Of a stretch of DNA of 64,000 nt, positions 36,981 through 44,261 are shown piece after piece; position 1 is the stretch's first letter, and every line of letters begins with the position of its first letter. This DNA comes from Haloactinopolyspora alba (GTDB lineage: Bacteria > Actinomycetota > Actinomycetes > Jiangellales > Jiangellaceae). Under the pieces are notes generated by a model. That model saw only the letters and a program-made list of their open reading frames with translations, was not told the DNA's origin and ran no database searches. The translations under genes and the position numbers were made by a program. Location: positions 1 through 64,000 of the forward strand of contig NZ_PYGE01000007.1 in the NCBI RefSeq assembly GCF_003014555.1, in the 5' to 3' direction.

Positions 36981-37229
36981 GTCGGAGCGCCAGTCGTGGC
37001 CTCGGCCGACGCCACGTATCGGTGGTACGGCGGGCGACCCGACCGCAGGTCGGTGGGATGGGCGCTCGACGAGCAAAGGTGGTTCGTGCTCGAGAATCCG
37101 GCTCCATGCGCGAAAAGCGGACGGATACGGCCCCGTTTCGGGGGTTGGTTCGTCCGGTTTTCGCGCATGGGACGCTCAGAACAGCGTCAGCCCGCCCGAG
37201 CGCATCCGCCGACGGGGTCACGGACGTGA
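36900..37229 (+). pseudogene. broken copy of the protease signal peptide and start
   Basis: From ATG 36900 the frame encodes a match to the protease N-terminus (MHSTGTSIRR, stop, WARRACALAAAASVLAVGAP against MQPATHPIRQ, RWARRSTALAAAAAVLAAMAP). A TGA at 36930-36932 stands where the protease gene has CGA, so the copy cannot be translated from the same start. After the signal peptide the frame stays open to 37229 but no longer resembles the protease. It is a remnant of a duplication, possibly of a different exported protein that shared the promoter and signal peptide. Confidence 0.65.
37105..37169. repeat. 19-bp-arm inverted repeat with nested hairpin
   Basis: CATGCGCGAAAAGCGGACG (37105-37123) pairs with 37151-37169 with one mismatch. 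The 27-nt loop itself holds CCCCG-TTT-CGGGG (37131-37143). The nested structure lies inside the pseudogene remnant. It may be a bidirectional terminator or a small insertion. Confidence 0.8.
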
Positions 37230-37372
37230 CAGGACCCCACACGCCGGTGCGTCGCGCACCGGCGTCCGCCCTCCGGGTTGCTGACCCTTCGACGAGACGG
37301 AATCCGCAGCCGGAGCGGCGCACGGGCCGTCGACGCGCAACCAGCCCGCCCACGGGTGAGGACGCAGAGCCG

Positions 37373-37580
37373 CAAAAGTCAGTGTCGGTCACGGATGTCG
37401 CCCGGAGCGTGGCGACGTACGGTCACTGACCACCTGTCCCGATCACCGTCCTGATCACGGTCGCCGTCGGCACTCACCGGCGTGACCCGAGGAGATGCGA
37501 TGCAACCAGCGACACATCCGATCCGGCAGCGATGGGCGCGCCGATCCACGGCGCTGGCCGCCGCTGCCGCCGTCCTTGCG
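37373..37580 (+). repeat. duplicated upstream segment, copy B (intact, protease promoter)
   Basis: This partner of 36783-36980 lies upstream of and into the protease signal peptide. The best conserved block, CAAAAGTCAGTGT plus GGTCACGGATGT, is about 125 bp before the protease start and is a candidate activator site. Confidence 0.85.
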
Positions 37581-40500
37581 GCGATGGCACCGAGCGGGAC
37601 CGCCACCGAGTCCGGTGCTGCCGAGTCCGGTGCTGCCGAGTCCGGCGGAGCCGAGTCCGGCGGAGCCGAGTCCGGCGCGCCCCACCTCAGCACGCCCGGC
37701 GGTGTCGAACTGGCCGAAGCCGCCGGGGTCGAGGTCACCGAGCCCGTCCAGGAAACGACGACCCGGCCGGACGCGGGCGAGACGGCAACGTACGTCGTCC
37801 AGATGGCGTTGGAGCCGGTCGTGACGTACGACGGCGACGTCGAGGGCCTGCCGGCGACGCGCCCGCGCGACGGGGAAAAGGTGGATCCGGCAGCGCCGAA
37901 GGTGGTCGACTACGCCGACCACCTGAAGGGCAGGCAACGTGCCGCGCTGGCGCAGGTCGACGCTGACGAACCGCTTTACCACTACGTGTACGCGTTCGAC
38001 GGATTCGCCGCCGAGCTGACCGAGGCGCAGGCGGCGGATCTCACGGATCAGTCCGAGGTCGTGGCGGTGCGCAAGGACGAGCGGTACGAGGTGGACACGT
38101 CGTCCACCCCGTCGTTCCTGGGGCTCGACGACGGTGGGCTGTGGGACCAGCTCGGCGGACCGGACGGCGGGAAGCGTACGCCCGGAGCTGGTGAAGACGT
38201 GGTCATCGGCGTCATCGACAGCGGCATCTGGCCGGACGTCCGCAGCTTCTCCGACCGCGACGAGGACGGCAAGCTCGTGTACCAACCCCAGCCGGACGGG
38301 TTCCACGGCAGGTGCGAGTCCGCCGAGAAGGTGGGTGACGACTCGTGGGACGCCAACCTGTGCAACAACAAGTTGGTCGCCGCACGGCACTTCAACGCCG
38401 CATGGGGTGGTGACGAAGGGCTGGCCGAGCGGCGGCCGTGGGAGTTCGCCTCCCCGCGTGACTACAACGGCCACGGCACGCACACCGCGTCCACGGCCGG
38501 TGGCAACCACGACGTCGACGCCTCCGGGCCGGCTGAGTTGTTCGGTTCGATCAGCGGCATCGCGCCACGGGCCCGGATCGCGGCTTACAAGGCCCTGTGG
38601 TCCACCGAGGACGGGTCGACCGCCAACGGATATCTCTCCGACCTCGTGGCGGCGATCGACCAGGCGGTGGCCGACGGGGTGGACGTCATCAACTATTCCG
38701 TCTCGGGAACGAGTACCGACTTCCTGGATCCGGTCGAGCTGGCGTTCCTCAACGCCGCGGACGCGGGCGTGTTCGTCGCGGCGTCGGCCGGAAACTCGGG
38801 TCCGGGGGCGTCGACGGTGGCGCACCCCAGCCCGTGGGTGACGACGGTGGCGGCCGGGACGCACGATCGCGTGGCCTCCGCCGAGGCCACGCTCGGCAGC
38901 GGCGACGTTCTCGCGGGTGCATCCGTGGCGGCGTCGGCGGTCGGCCCGGCACCGTTGGTCGACGGCGCCGACGCCGGGCTGGACGGGGCCGACGCGACCG
39001 AGGCGGCGCGTTGCTACTCCGAGGCAGACAACGGCGGAGAACCGGTGCTGGATCCGGCGAAGGTCGAGGGATCGATCGTGCTGTGCGAGCGCGGTGGCGA
39101 GGTCGCCCGCGTGAACAAGAGTCAGGCGGTCGCCGACGCCGGCGGAATCGGCGTGATCCTGGTGAACTCCGCCCAGAACTCGCTCAATGCGGACTTCCAC
39201 GTCGTTCCCACCGTGCACCTGGCCGACACGGAACTCGCTGATCTCCGGGCGTACGCGGCCACCGAGGGGGCGACGGCGACCCTGGGCGCGGCGACGATCG
39301 GCTCGGACGCCGAAGCACCGTACACGGCGTCGTTCTCCTCGCGCGGGCCGCTCAGGGCCGGTGGCGGCGACCTGCTGAAACCGGACGTGATCGCCCCGGG
39401 CCAGGACATCCTGGCCGCGGTGGCACCGCCCGGACACGATGGGAGGAAGTTCGGCCTGTCCAGCGGGACGTCGATGTCGGCCCCGCACGTCGCCGGGACG
39501 GCGGCGCTGCTGTCCGATCTGCATCCGGAATGGTCGCCGATGGCGATCAAGTCGGCGCTGATGACCACTGGATCGGACGTGCTCGACGGCGAGCCCACGG
39601 ACCCGTCGGTGATCTTCAGTCAGGGCGCCGGTCACGTCGAACCCACGACCGCCGCCGATCCGGGCCTCGTCTACGACAGCGACTCCGACGACTGGCTGGC
39701 GTTCCTGTGCGGCGCCACCAGCGGCGTGGTGCAGAGCGTGTGTGACGACCTCGAGGAGGCCGGTCACTCGCTGGAGCCGACCGACCTCAACGTGCCGTCC
39801 ATCGGGATCGGCCTGCTCAACGGCTCGGGGACGGTGACCCGTCAGGTCACCAACGTGAGTGGGGAAACCTCGACGTACACCGCGTCGGTCGACGGGCTCG
39901 ACGGGTTCGACGTCGCTGTCGAGCCGAGTACTCTCACGCTCGATCCGGGTGAGACGGCGGAGTTCACGGTCACCTTCACCCATGTCGACGCCGAGCTTCT
40001 CGCCTATCGGGGCGGTCAGTTGACCTGGACCGACGGCACCCAGGACGTCCGTTCGCCGATCGTGCTCCGGGGGCGCGGTGCCGGCGAGGAGGACTGGGAG
40101 GCGCGGTACGACGGGCCGAGCAACTTCTTCGGTGACAGCGCCGACGGCGGCCGAGACCTGATCCTGCATCCCGACGGGGAGCGGCTGTACATGAGCGGGG
40201 TCAGCAATCCGCCGCTTCCGGGAACTCTGGTCTCCGACATGCTGACAGCGGCCTACGACCCCGAGACCGGCGACGAACTGTGGATGGTGCGCTACGACGG
40301 CTCTGACGGTGGATCGGACGAGCCGGGCGGGTTCGGCGTCAGCCCCGACGGCGAGGTCGTGTACGTCGCCGCCGCCAGCGGGGGCGATTTCGTCACGATC
40401 GCGTACGACGGAGCGACCGGCGAGGAGTTGTGGCTGACCCGGCTCGACGGGCCTGGCGCCGGCTCGGACGTCGTCAACGGGCTCGCCGTGGGTCCCGACG

Positions 40501-41432
40501 GTGAGACGGTGTACGTCACGGGATACCAGAACATGGGCGGGAACGAGCTGGACTACGCCACGGTCGCCTACGACGCGGCGACCGGTGACCAGCGATGGGT
40601 GTCCCACTACGACGACCCGGTGCAGGGCACTGATGACGCCCGCGACGTAGCCGTCAGCGCGGACGGCTCGACGGTGATCGTCACCGGCCAGAGCCGTGGT
40701 TTCGACACGGGCCTCACGGACTGGGGAACGGTGGCCTACGACGCCGCCACCGGTGCCGAGAAGTGGGAGGTGCTCCACAACGGCGACGCGGACAGCATCG
40801 ACATCCCGAGCACGGTCGCCATCCAGGACGGCACGGTCGTGGTCGCGGGCTCCGTTCGCAACGACGACACCGCGACAGACTGGAACGTCGTCGGTTACGA
40901 CCTCGCCACAGGGGAGCAGCGGTGGGCGTCCGAGTACGACGGTCCGGACAGCTACATCGACACGCCCCGGGCCCAGGCGTTCGGTCCGGACGGCGACGTG
41001 GTCGTGGTCACCGGTAACACCGAAGGCGAGGGCACCAACGGTGACTACACCACCATCGCCTACGACGTCGCCACCGGGGAGCAGCGGTGGGTGACCCGGC
41101 ACAGCGGATCGGCGAACGGCCTGGACATCGCGTGGGACGTGGCCGTCACCGATGACGGCACGCACGCCGTCGTCACCGGGTACAGCGACGAGACCGATAC
41201 GGAATACGACTACCTGACCATCGCCTACGACCTTGCCACCGGTGAGAAAGCATGGTCCACCCGGTACGACGCGACTACCGCCGGGGACGCCGGTAGCGCG
41301 GTGGTCGTCGACTCGGTCGCCGGTACCGGTCGGCGGGTCTTCGTCACCGGGCAGAGCTCCATCGCCACGAACCCGATGCGGGCCGGCAACGTCGACGCCA
41401 CGACGTTGGCCTATTTCGATCCGTTCGGATAG
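37500..41432 (+). CDS. secreted subtilisin-type (S8) protease fused to a C-terminal beta-propeller
   Basis: 1310 residues. A signal peptide (1 to about 32) is followed by five ESGAA/ESGGA repeats (37-58), an I9-type propeptide (about 95-195), and an S8 catalytic domain with D240 (VIGVIDSGIWP), H325 (NGHGTHTAS), oxyanion N432 (AGNSGPG) and S658 (GTSMSAPHVAG). A PA domain is inserted at about 465-600, and an Fn3-like domain lies at about 780-860. From about 865 to the end run seven TxAYDxATGxxxW repeats, typical of a PQQ-like beta-propeller. It should be an exported protein-degrading enzyme, with the propeller binding substrate or surface. Start ATG 37500 has GAGGAG 5 nt upstream. Confidence 0.92.
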   Translation: MQPATHPIRQRWARRSTALAAAAAVLAAMAPSGTATESGAAESGAAESGGAESGGAESGAPHLSTPGGVELAEAAGVEVTEPVQETTTRPDAGETATYVVQMALEPVVTYDGDVEGLPATRPRDGEKVDPAAPKVVDYADHLKGRQRAALAQVDADEPLYHYVYAFDGFAAELTEAQAADLTDQSEVVAVRKDERYEVDTSSTPSFLGLDDGGLWDQLGGPDGGKRTPGAGEDVVIGVIDSGIWPDVRSFSDRDEDGKLVYQPQPDGFHGRCESAEKVGDDSWDANLCNNKLVAARHFNAAWGGDEGLAERRPWEFASPRDYNGHGTHTASTAGGNHDVDASGPAELFGSISGIAPRARIAAYKALWSTEDGSTANGYLSDLVAAIDQAVADGVDVINYSVSGTSTDFLDPVELAFLNAADAGVFVAASAGNSGPGASTVAHPSPWVTTVAAGTHDRVASAEATLGSGDVLAGASVAASAVGPAPLVDGADAGLDGADATEAARCYSEADNGGEPVLDPAKVEGSIVLCERGGEVARVNKSQAVADAGGIGVILVNSAQNSLNADFHVVPTVHLADTELADLRAYAATEGATATLGAATIGSDAEAPYTASFSSRGPLRAGGGDLLKPDVIAPGQDILAAVAPPGHDGRKFGLSSGTSMSAPHVAGTAALLSDLHPEWSPMAIKSALMTTGSDVLDGEPTDPSVIFSQGAGHVEPTTAADPGLVYDSDSDDWLAFLCGATSGVVQSVCDDLEEAGHSLEPTDLNVPSIGIGLLNGSGTVTRQVTNVSGETSTYTASVDGLDGFDVAVEPSTLTLDPGETAEFTVTFTHVDAELLAYRGGQLTWTDGTQDVRSPIVLRGRGAGEEDWEARYDGPSNFFGDSADGGRDLILHPDGERLYMSGVSNPPLPGTLVSDMLTAAYDPETGDELWMVRYDGSDGGSDEPGGFGVSPDGEVVYVAAASGGDFVTIAYDGATGEELWLTRLDGPGAGSDVVNGLAVGPDGETVYVTGYQNMGGNELDYATVAYDAATGDQRWVSHYDDPVQGTDDARDVAVSADGSTVIVTGQSRGFDTGLTDWGTVAYDAATGAEKWEVLHNGDADSIDIPSTVAIQDGTVVVAGSVRNDDTATDWNVVGYDLATGEQRWASEYDGPDSYIDTPRAQAFGPDGDVVVVTGNTEGEGTNGDYTTIAYDVATGEQRWVTRHSGSANGLDIAWDVAVTDDGTHAVVTGYSDETDTEYDYLTIAYDLATGEKAWSTRYDATTAGDAGSAVVVDSVAGTGRRVFVTGQSSIATNPMRAGNVDATTLAYFDPFG
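37608..37679 (+). repeat. 15-bp tandem repeats in the protease N-terminus
   Basis: Five copies of GAGTCCGG(T/C)G(C/G)(T/A)GCC in frame (the fifth incomplete) encode ESGAA/ESGGA. They form a flexible linker after the signal peptide and could vary in number by slippage. Confidence 0.85.
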
Positions 41433-41442
41433 GACCCTGGGT

Positions 41443-41478
41443 CGCCGGCCGGTGCGCCGGCCGGTGCGCCGGCCGGCG
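41443..41478 (+). repeat. 12-bp tandem repeat CGCCGGCCGGTG after the protease gene
   Basis: Two complete copies and a partial third begin 10 nt after the protease stop. Each unit contains the palindrome CGCCGGCCGG..., so the block may fold and end transcription. Confidence 0.6.
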
Positions 41479-41622
41479 TCGGTGGCGGACAGAAGAGGCT
41501 CCGCGATCTGATCCGTGGGTGGTGATCGCGCCGATCACCGCGGGCGGGCGGGAGCGAACGTGATCAGCGCTGAATGGGGTGGTGCTGCCTGTGCTCGGCG
41601 CGCACGGTGTGGGACTGGTGTC

Positions 41623-41698
41623 GCTGTGGCGACGCGATGGTCACAGCGTGTCGTGCCCCTGGGTGCTGTAGCGACACGAAGTTCACACCGTGTCGTGC
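41623..41698 (+). repeat. 34-bp imperfect direct repeat upstream of padR
   Basis: GCTGTGGCGACGCGATGGTC... at 41623-41656 and GCTGTAGCGACACGAAGTTC... at 41665-41698 share most positions and both end in CGTGTCGTGC. Each contains an inner inverted repeat (CGACACG...CGTGTCG in the second). The period is 42 bp. The 41433-41880 gap holds no credible gene, and this is its main structure. Confidence 0.7.
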
Positions 41699-41856
41699 GC
41701 CAGCACGGCGCCTGTCCCGCAGGGCTGTGGATCACGGCGGTGTCCTTGCAGGTCACGAGCACCGCACGTTGTTCGCGCCCGCTCCGGCGGTTGCTCAGTG
41801 CGGTAAACAGGCCCCCATCACCCGGTGATCGTTGATGACCAGGGGGTGTGGAGGCA

Positions 41857-41876
41857 CTATTCTAGCGCTAGAATAG
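41857..41876. promoter_or_regulatory. PadR operator overlapping the -10 box
   Basis: CTATTCTAGC and its exact complement form a perfect 20-bp palindrome. It contains TAGAAT (41869-41874), a perfect -10 box 6 nt before ATG 41881. Bound PadR would therefore cover its own promoter, and the mRNA is probably leaderless. Confidence 0.75.
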
Positions 41877-41880
41877 AGCG

Positions 41881-42414
41881 ATGGAACTCACGCCCGCCGA
41901 GCTGACCGTTCTGGGGCTCGTCATCGAGCGTCCTCAGCACGGCTACGACCTGGAGCAGGTCATAGAGCGACGCGGCGTGCGGCAGTGGACCGACATCGGG
42001 TTCTCCTCGATCTATTACCTGCTCGCCAAGCTGGAGAAGCGGGGCTTGCTCCATGTGCCCGCGGCTCCCGCCGCGGCGAAGTCCCGCCGGGTGTTCCACG
42101 CCACCGCTGCCGGCAAGGAGGTTGCGGCACGCGAGGCGCTGGCGCTCATCACCACGCCCCGACCGGCCGCGCACCCGTTGCTGGTCGGCCTCGCCAACCT
42201 GCCTCTGCTGCCGGAGCGGGAGTACGCGCAGGCGCTGCGTGCTCGGCTGGCGCAGATCGAGGCCCGTGTCGCCGAGGTTCAGGCGGCGCGGCGTGCGCAG
42301 CGCCCACTCCCGCTGCCGGCGCGTGAGGTGTTCTCGTACTCGTTGAGCCTCCTGGAGGCAGAAAGGCAGTGGCTCGCCGCGCGGGTCCAGGCGACCGATG
42401 ACGGACAAGACTGA
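41881..42414 (+). CDS. PadR-family transcriptional regulator
   Basis: 177 residues. An N-terminal winged helix (TPAELTVLGLVIERPQHGYDLEQVIERRGVRQWTDIGFSSIYY, LLAKLEKRGLL) is followed by a C-terminal helical dimerisation domain, which identifies a subfamily-1/2 PadR repressor. It overlaps the next gene by 17 nt, a GyrI-like ligand-binding protein, which suggests that the two sense the same small molecule. The palindromic operator lies directly upstream. Confidence 0.9.
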   Translation: MELTPAELTVLGLVIERPQHGYDLEQVIERRGVRQWTDIGFSSIYYLLAKLEKRGLLHVPAAPAAAKSRRVFHATAAGKEVAAREALALITTPRPAAHPLLVGLANLPLLPEREYAQALRARLAQIEARVAEVQAARRAQRPLPLPAREVFSYSLSLLEAERQWLAARVQATDDGQD

Positions 42415-43036
42415 CTTCAAGAAGACCCTCGACGGCTACCGGGCGCAACGAGGCGGGTTCCGGGCCCTGGACGTACCCGACACCGGGTACCTCATGGTCG
42501 ACGGACACGGCGACCCGAACACGTCGCCCGCCTTCGCCGAGGCGATCGCGGCGCTCTACCCCGTCGCGTACAAGCTGAAGTTCGCCAGCAAGCGCGACCT
42601 GGGGCGTGACTACGTCGTCCCGCCGCTCGAGGGCCTGTGGTGGGCCGAGGACATGGACGCGTTCACGACCGCGCGGGACAAGTCACGGTGGGACTGGACG
42701 CTGATGCTCATGGTCCCGGACTGGATCGACCGGGCCATGATCACAGCCGCCGTCGAGCAGGCGGGGGCGAAGAACCGGCCGGCGCGGCTCGACGACGTCC
42801 GCGCGGAGACGCTCGCCGAGGGGCGGTGCGTGCAGACCCTGCACGTCGGCTCGTTCGACGACGAAGCCGACGTGCTCGCGCGGCTGCACCACGAGATCGT
42901 CCCCGGCCGAGGGTTGCGCATGACCGGCAAGCACCACGAGATCTACCTCAGCGACTTCCGCAGAGCCGCCCCCGGGAAGCAGCGGACCATCCTCCGGCAA
43001 CCGGTCACAGCTGCCGCGGCATCGAGCGCGTCGTGA
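42398..43036 (+). CDS. GyrI-like small-molecule-binding protein
   Basis: 212 residues with the GyrI-like/SHS2-type pattern: TGYLMVDGHGDPNTSPAFAEAIAALYPVAYKLKF, PPLEGLWW, VQTLHVGSFDDEADVLARLH and KHHEIYLSDFRRAAPGKQRTILRQPV. Such proteins bind cationic or aromatic drugs, and some hydrolyse them. Encoded within a PadR operon, it is most likely a drug-binding or detoxifying partner. The C-terminal AAAASSAS is untypical and probably disordered. Confidence 0.83.
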   Translation: MTDKTDFKKTLDGYRAQRGGFRALDVPDTGYLMVDGHGDPNTSPAFAEAIAALYPVAYKLKFASKRDLGRDYVVPPLEGLWWAEDMDAFTTARDKSRWDWTLMLMVPDWIDRAMITAAVEQAGAKNRPARLDDVRAETLAEGRCVQTLHVGSFDDEADVLARLHHEIVPGRGLRMTGKHHEIYLSDFRRAAPGKQRTILRQPVTAAAASSAS

Positions 43037-43102
43037 CGGCGTCAGCGGTGCGGCGCTACCGGAGTGCCGGGGCGCCGGCTCCAGCACCACAGTGCCGTTG
43101 CG

Positions 43103-44122
43103 TCATCCAGCGGGGTGCTCGGTGCTCTCGCGCGCCAGGACGGTGTGCGGGGCGGTGAGCTCGGCGGCCGGGGTGTCGGGATCGGTGATCCTCGTCGTGA
43201 TCCGCGCGACCGCGTGCTGTGCGATGAACGGTGTGTCCAGCGATACGGTGCTCAGGGTGGGGCGCGAGTAGCGGCCCTCCTCGATGTCGTCGACACCGAC
43301 GATAGCGACGTCGTCGGGCACCTCCAAGCCCGCGTCGAACACCGCGCGCATCGCACCCATCGCGAGCAGGTCCGAGTAGCAGAAGATCGCGTCCGGGCGG
43401 TCGGGCAGGGCGAGCAGTTCACGCGCCGCGTGGTACCCGTCGGCCCGCCGGTAGTGCGCTGCCGGTTGCAGGTAGTCGCGTCGGGGTTCCAGGCCGGCGG
43501 CGCGCAGGGCACGCTCGTAGCCGGCGGTGCGCTGCTGCGGGGTCGCGTAGTTCTCTTCCGGCTGTGCCCCGATGGCCGCGATCCGGCTGCGCCCCAGCCC
43601 GATCAGATGGTCGGTGGCGTCCTGGGCGGCGCGGACGTTGTCGATGGCGACGTGGTCGTAACGTCCGTCGAATTCGTGTTCACCGAGCAGCACCAGCGGC
43701 ATCGTGCTGCTGAGGTTCATCTCGAGGACTTCGGCGCGCGTGACCAGCGGGCTGAAGAGCACGCCGTCGAAGAGCATCGTGCGGTCGGCGCCGGTGAGCA
43801 GCCGCCGCTCCCGCTCGTGGTCGTGTCCGGTCTGGTCGATCATCACCCGGTAGCCGACGGCGGCGGCCGCGTCGATGACCTCGCGCGCCAGCTCCGCGAA
43901 GTACGGCACGTCGATCTCGGGGACGACCAGGGCCAGCACGCCGGTGCGCCCGGTCCGAAGCGTTTGGGCGACCGGGTTCGGGCGGTAGTCGAGCTCCTCG
44001 ATGGCCGCGTGCACCCGTCTGCGCATCTGCTCGCTGACGTGCTGATACCCGCTCACGACGTTCGAGACCGTCCGGACCGAGACCTGTGCGCGCTGCGCAA
44101 CATCACGCAGTGTCGCTGCCAT
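43103..44122 (-). CDS. LacI-family repressor of the sugar ABC operon
   Basis: 339 residues. The helix-turn-helix and hinge are at 4-60 (TLRDVAQRAQVSVRTVSNVV, then RRVHAAIEELDYRPNPVAQTL), and the rest is a periplasmic-binding-protein-like effector domain with AIVGVDDIEEGRYSRPTLSTV near the end. Start ATG 44122 has GGGGAG upstream. It is divergent from the ABC importer and GH2 glycosidase genes, and LacI-type operators lie between, so it most likely senses the imported oligosaccharide or its product. Confidence 0.92.
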   Translation of the reverse strand: MAATLRDVAQRAQVSVRTVSNVVSGYQHVSEQMRRRVHAAIEELDYRPNPVAQTLRTGRTGVLALVVPEIDVPYFAELAREVIDAAAAVGYRVMIDQTGHDHERERRLLTGADRTMLFDGVLFSPLVTRAEVLEMNLSSTMPLVLLGEHEFDGRYDHVAIDNVRAAQDATDHLIGLGRSRIAAIGAQPEENYATPQQRTAGYERALRAAGLEPRRDYLQPAAHYRRADGYHAARELLALPDRPDAIFCYSDLLAMGAMRAVFDAGLEVPDDVAIVGVDDIEEGRYSRPTLSTVSLDTPFIAQHAVARITTRITDPDTPAAELTAPHTVLARESTEHPAG

Positions 44123-44161
44123 GAACAACTCCCCACGTCGACGACGGCACAAGCATAGGGC

Positions 44162-44206
44162 TTGCAACGTTGGCAAACGACCGCTAGCGTTTGCGCACGT
44201 TGGAAA
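44162..44206. promoter_or_regulatory. promoter of the sugar ABC operon with two LacI operator-like sites
   Basis: -35 TTGCAA (44162-44167), 17-bp spacer, -10 TAGCGT (44185-44190). Operator 1, TTGCAACGTTGGCAAA, has the CAACGTTG core and covers the -35. Operator 2, TTTGCGCACGTTGGAAAA, overlaps the transcript start. The shared ACGTTGG core supports repression by the adjacent LacI protein. Confidence 0.7.
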
Positions 44207-44261
44207 AGTCGGGGTGCGGATCGGTCGCGCCACCGCCTACCGGACGCACGAGGGAGTGCTC

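Noticed and set aside
37455-41165. 1236-residue minus-strand frame opposite the protease
   Set aside because: The plus strand has all catalytic motifs and domains of an S8 protease. The reverse frame has none and no ribosome-binding site.
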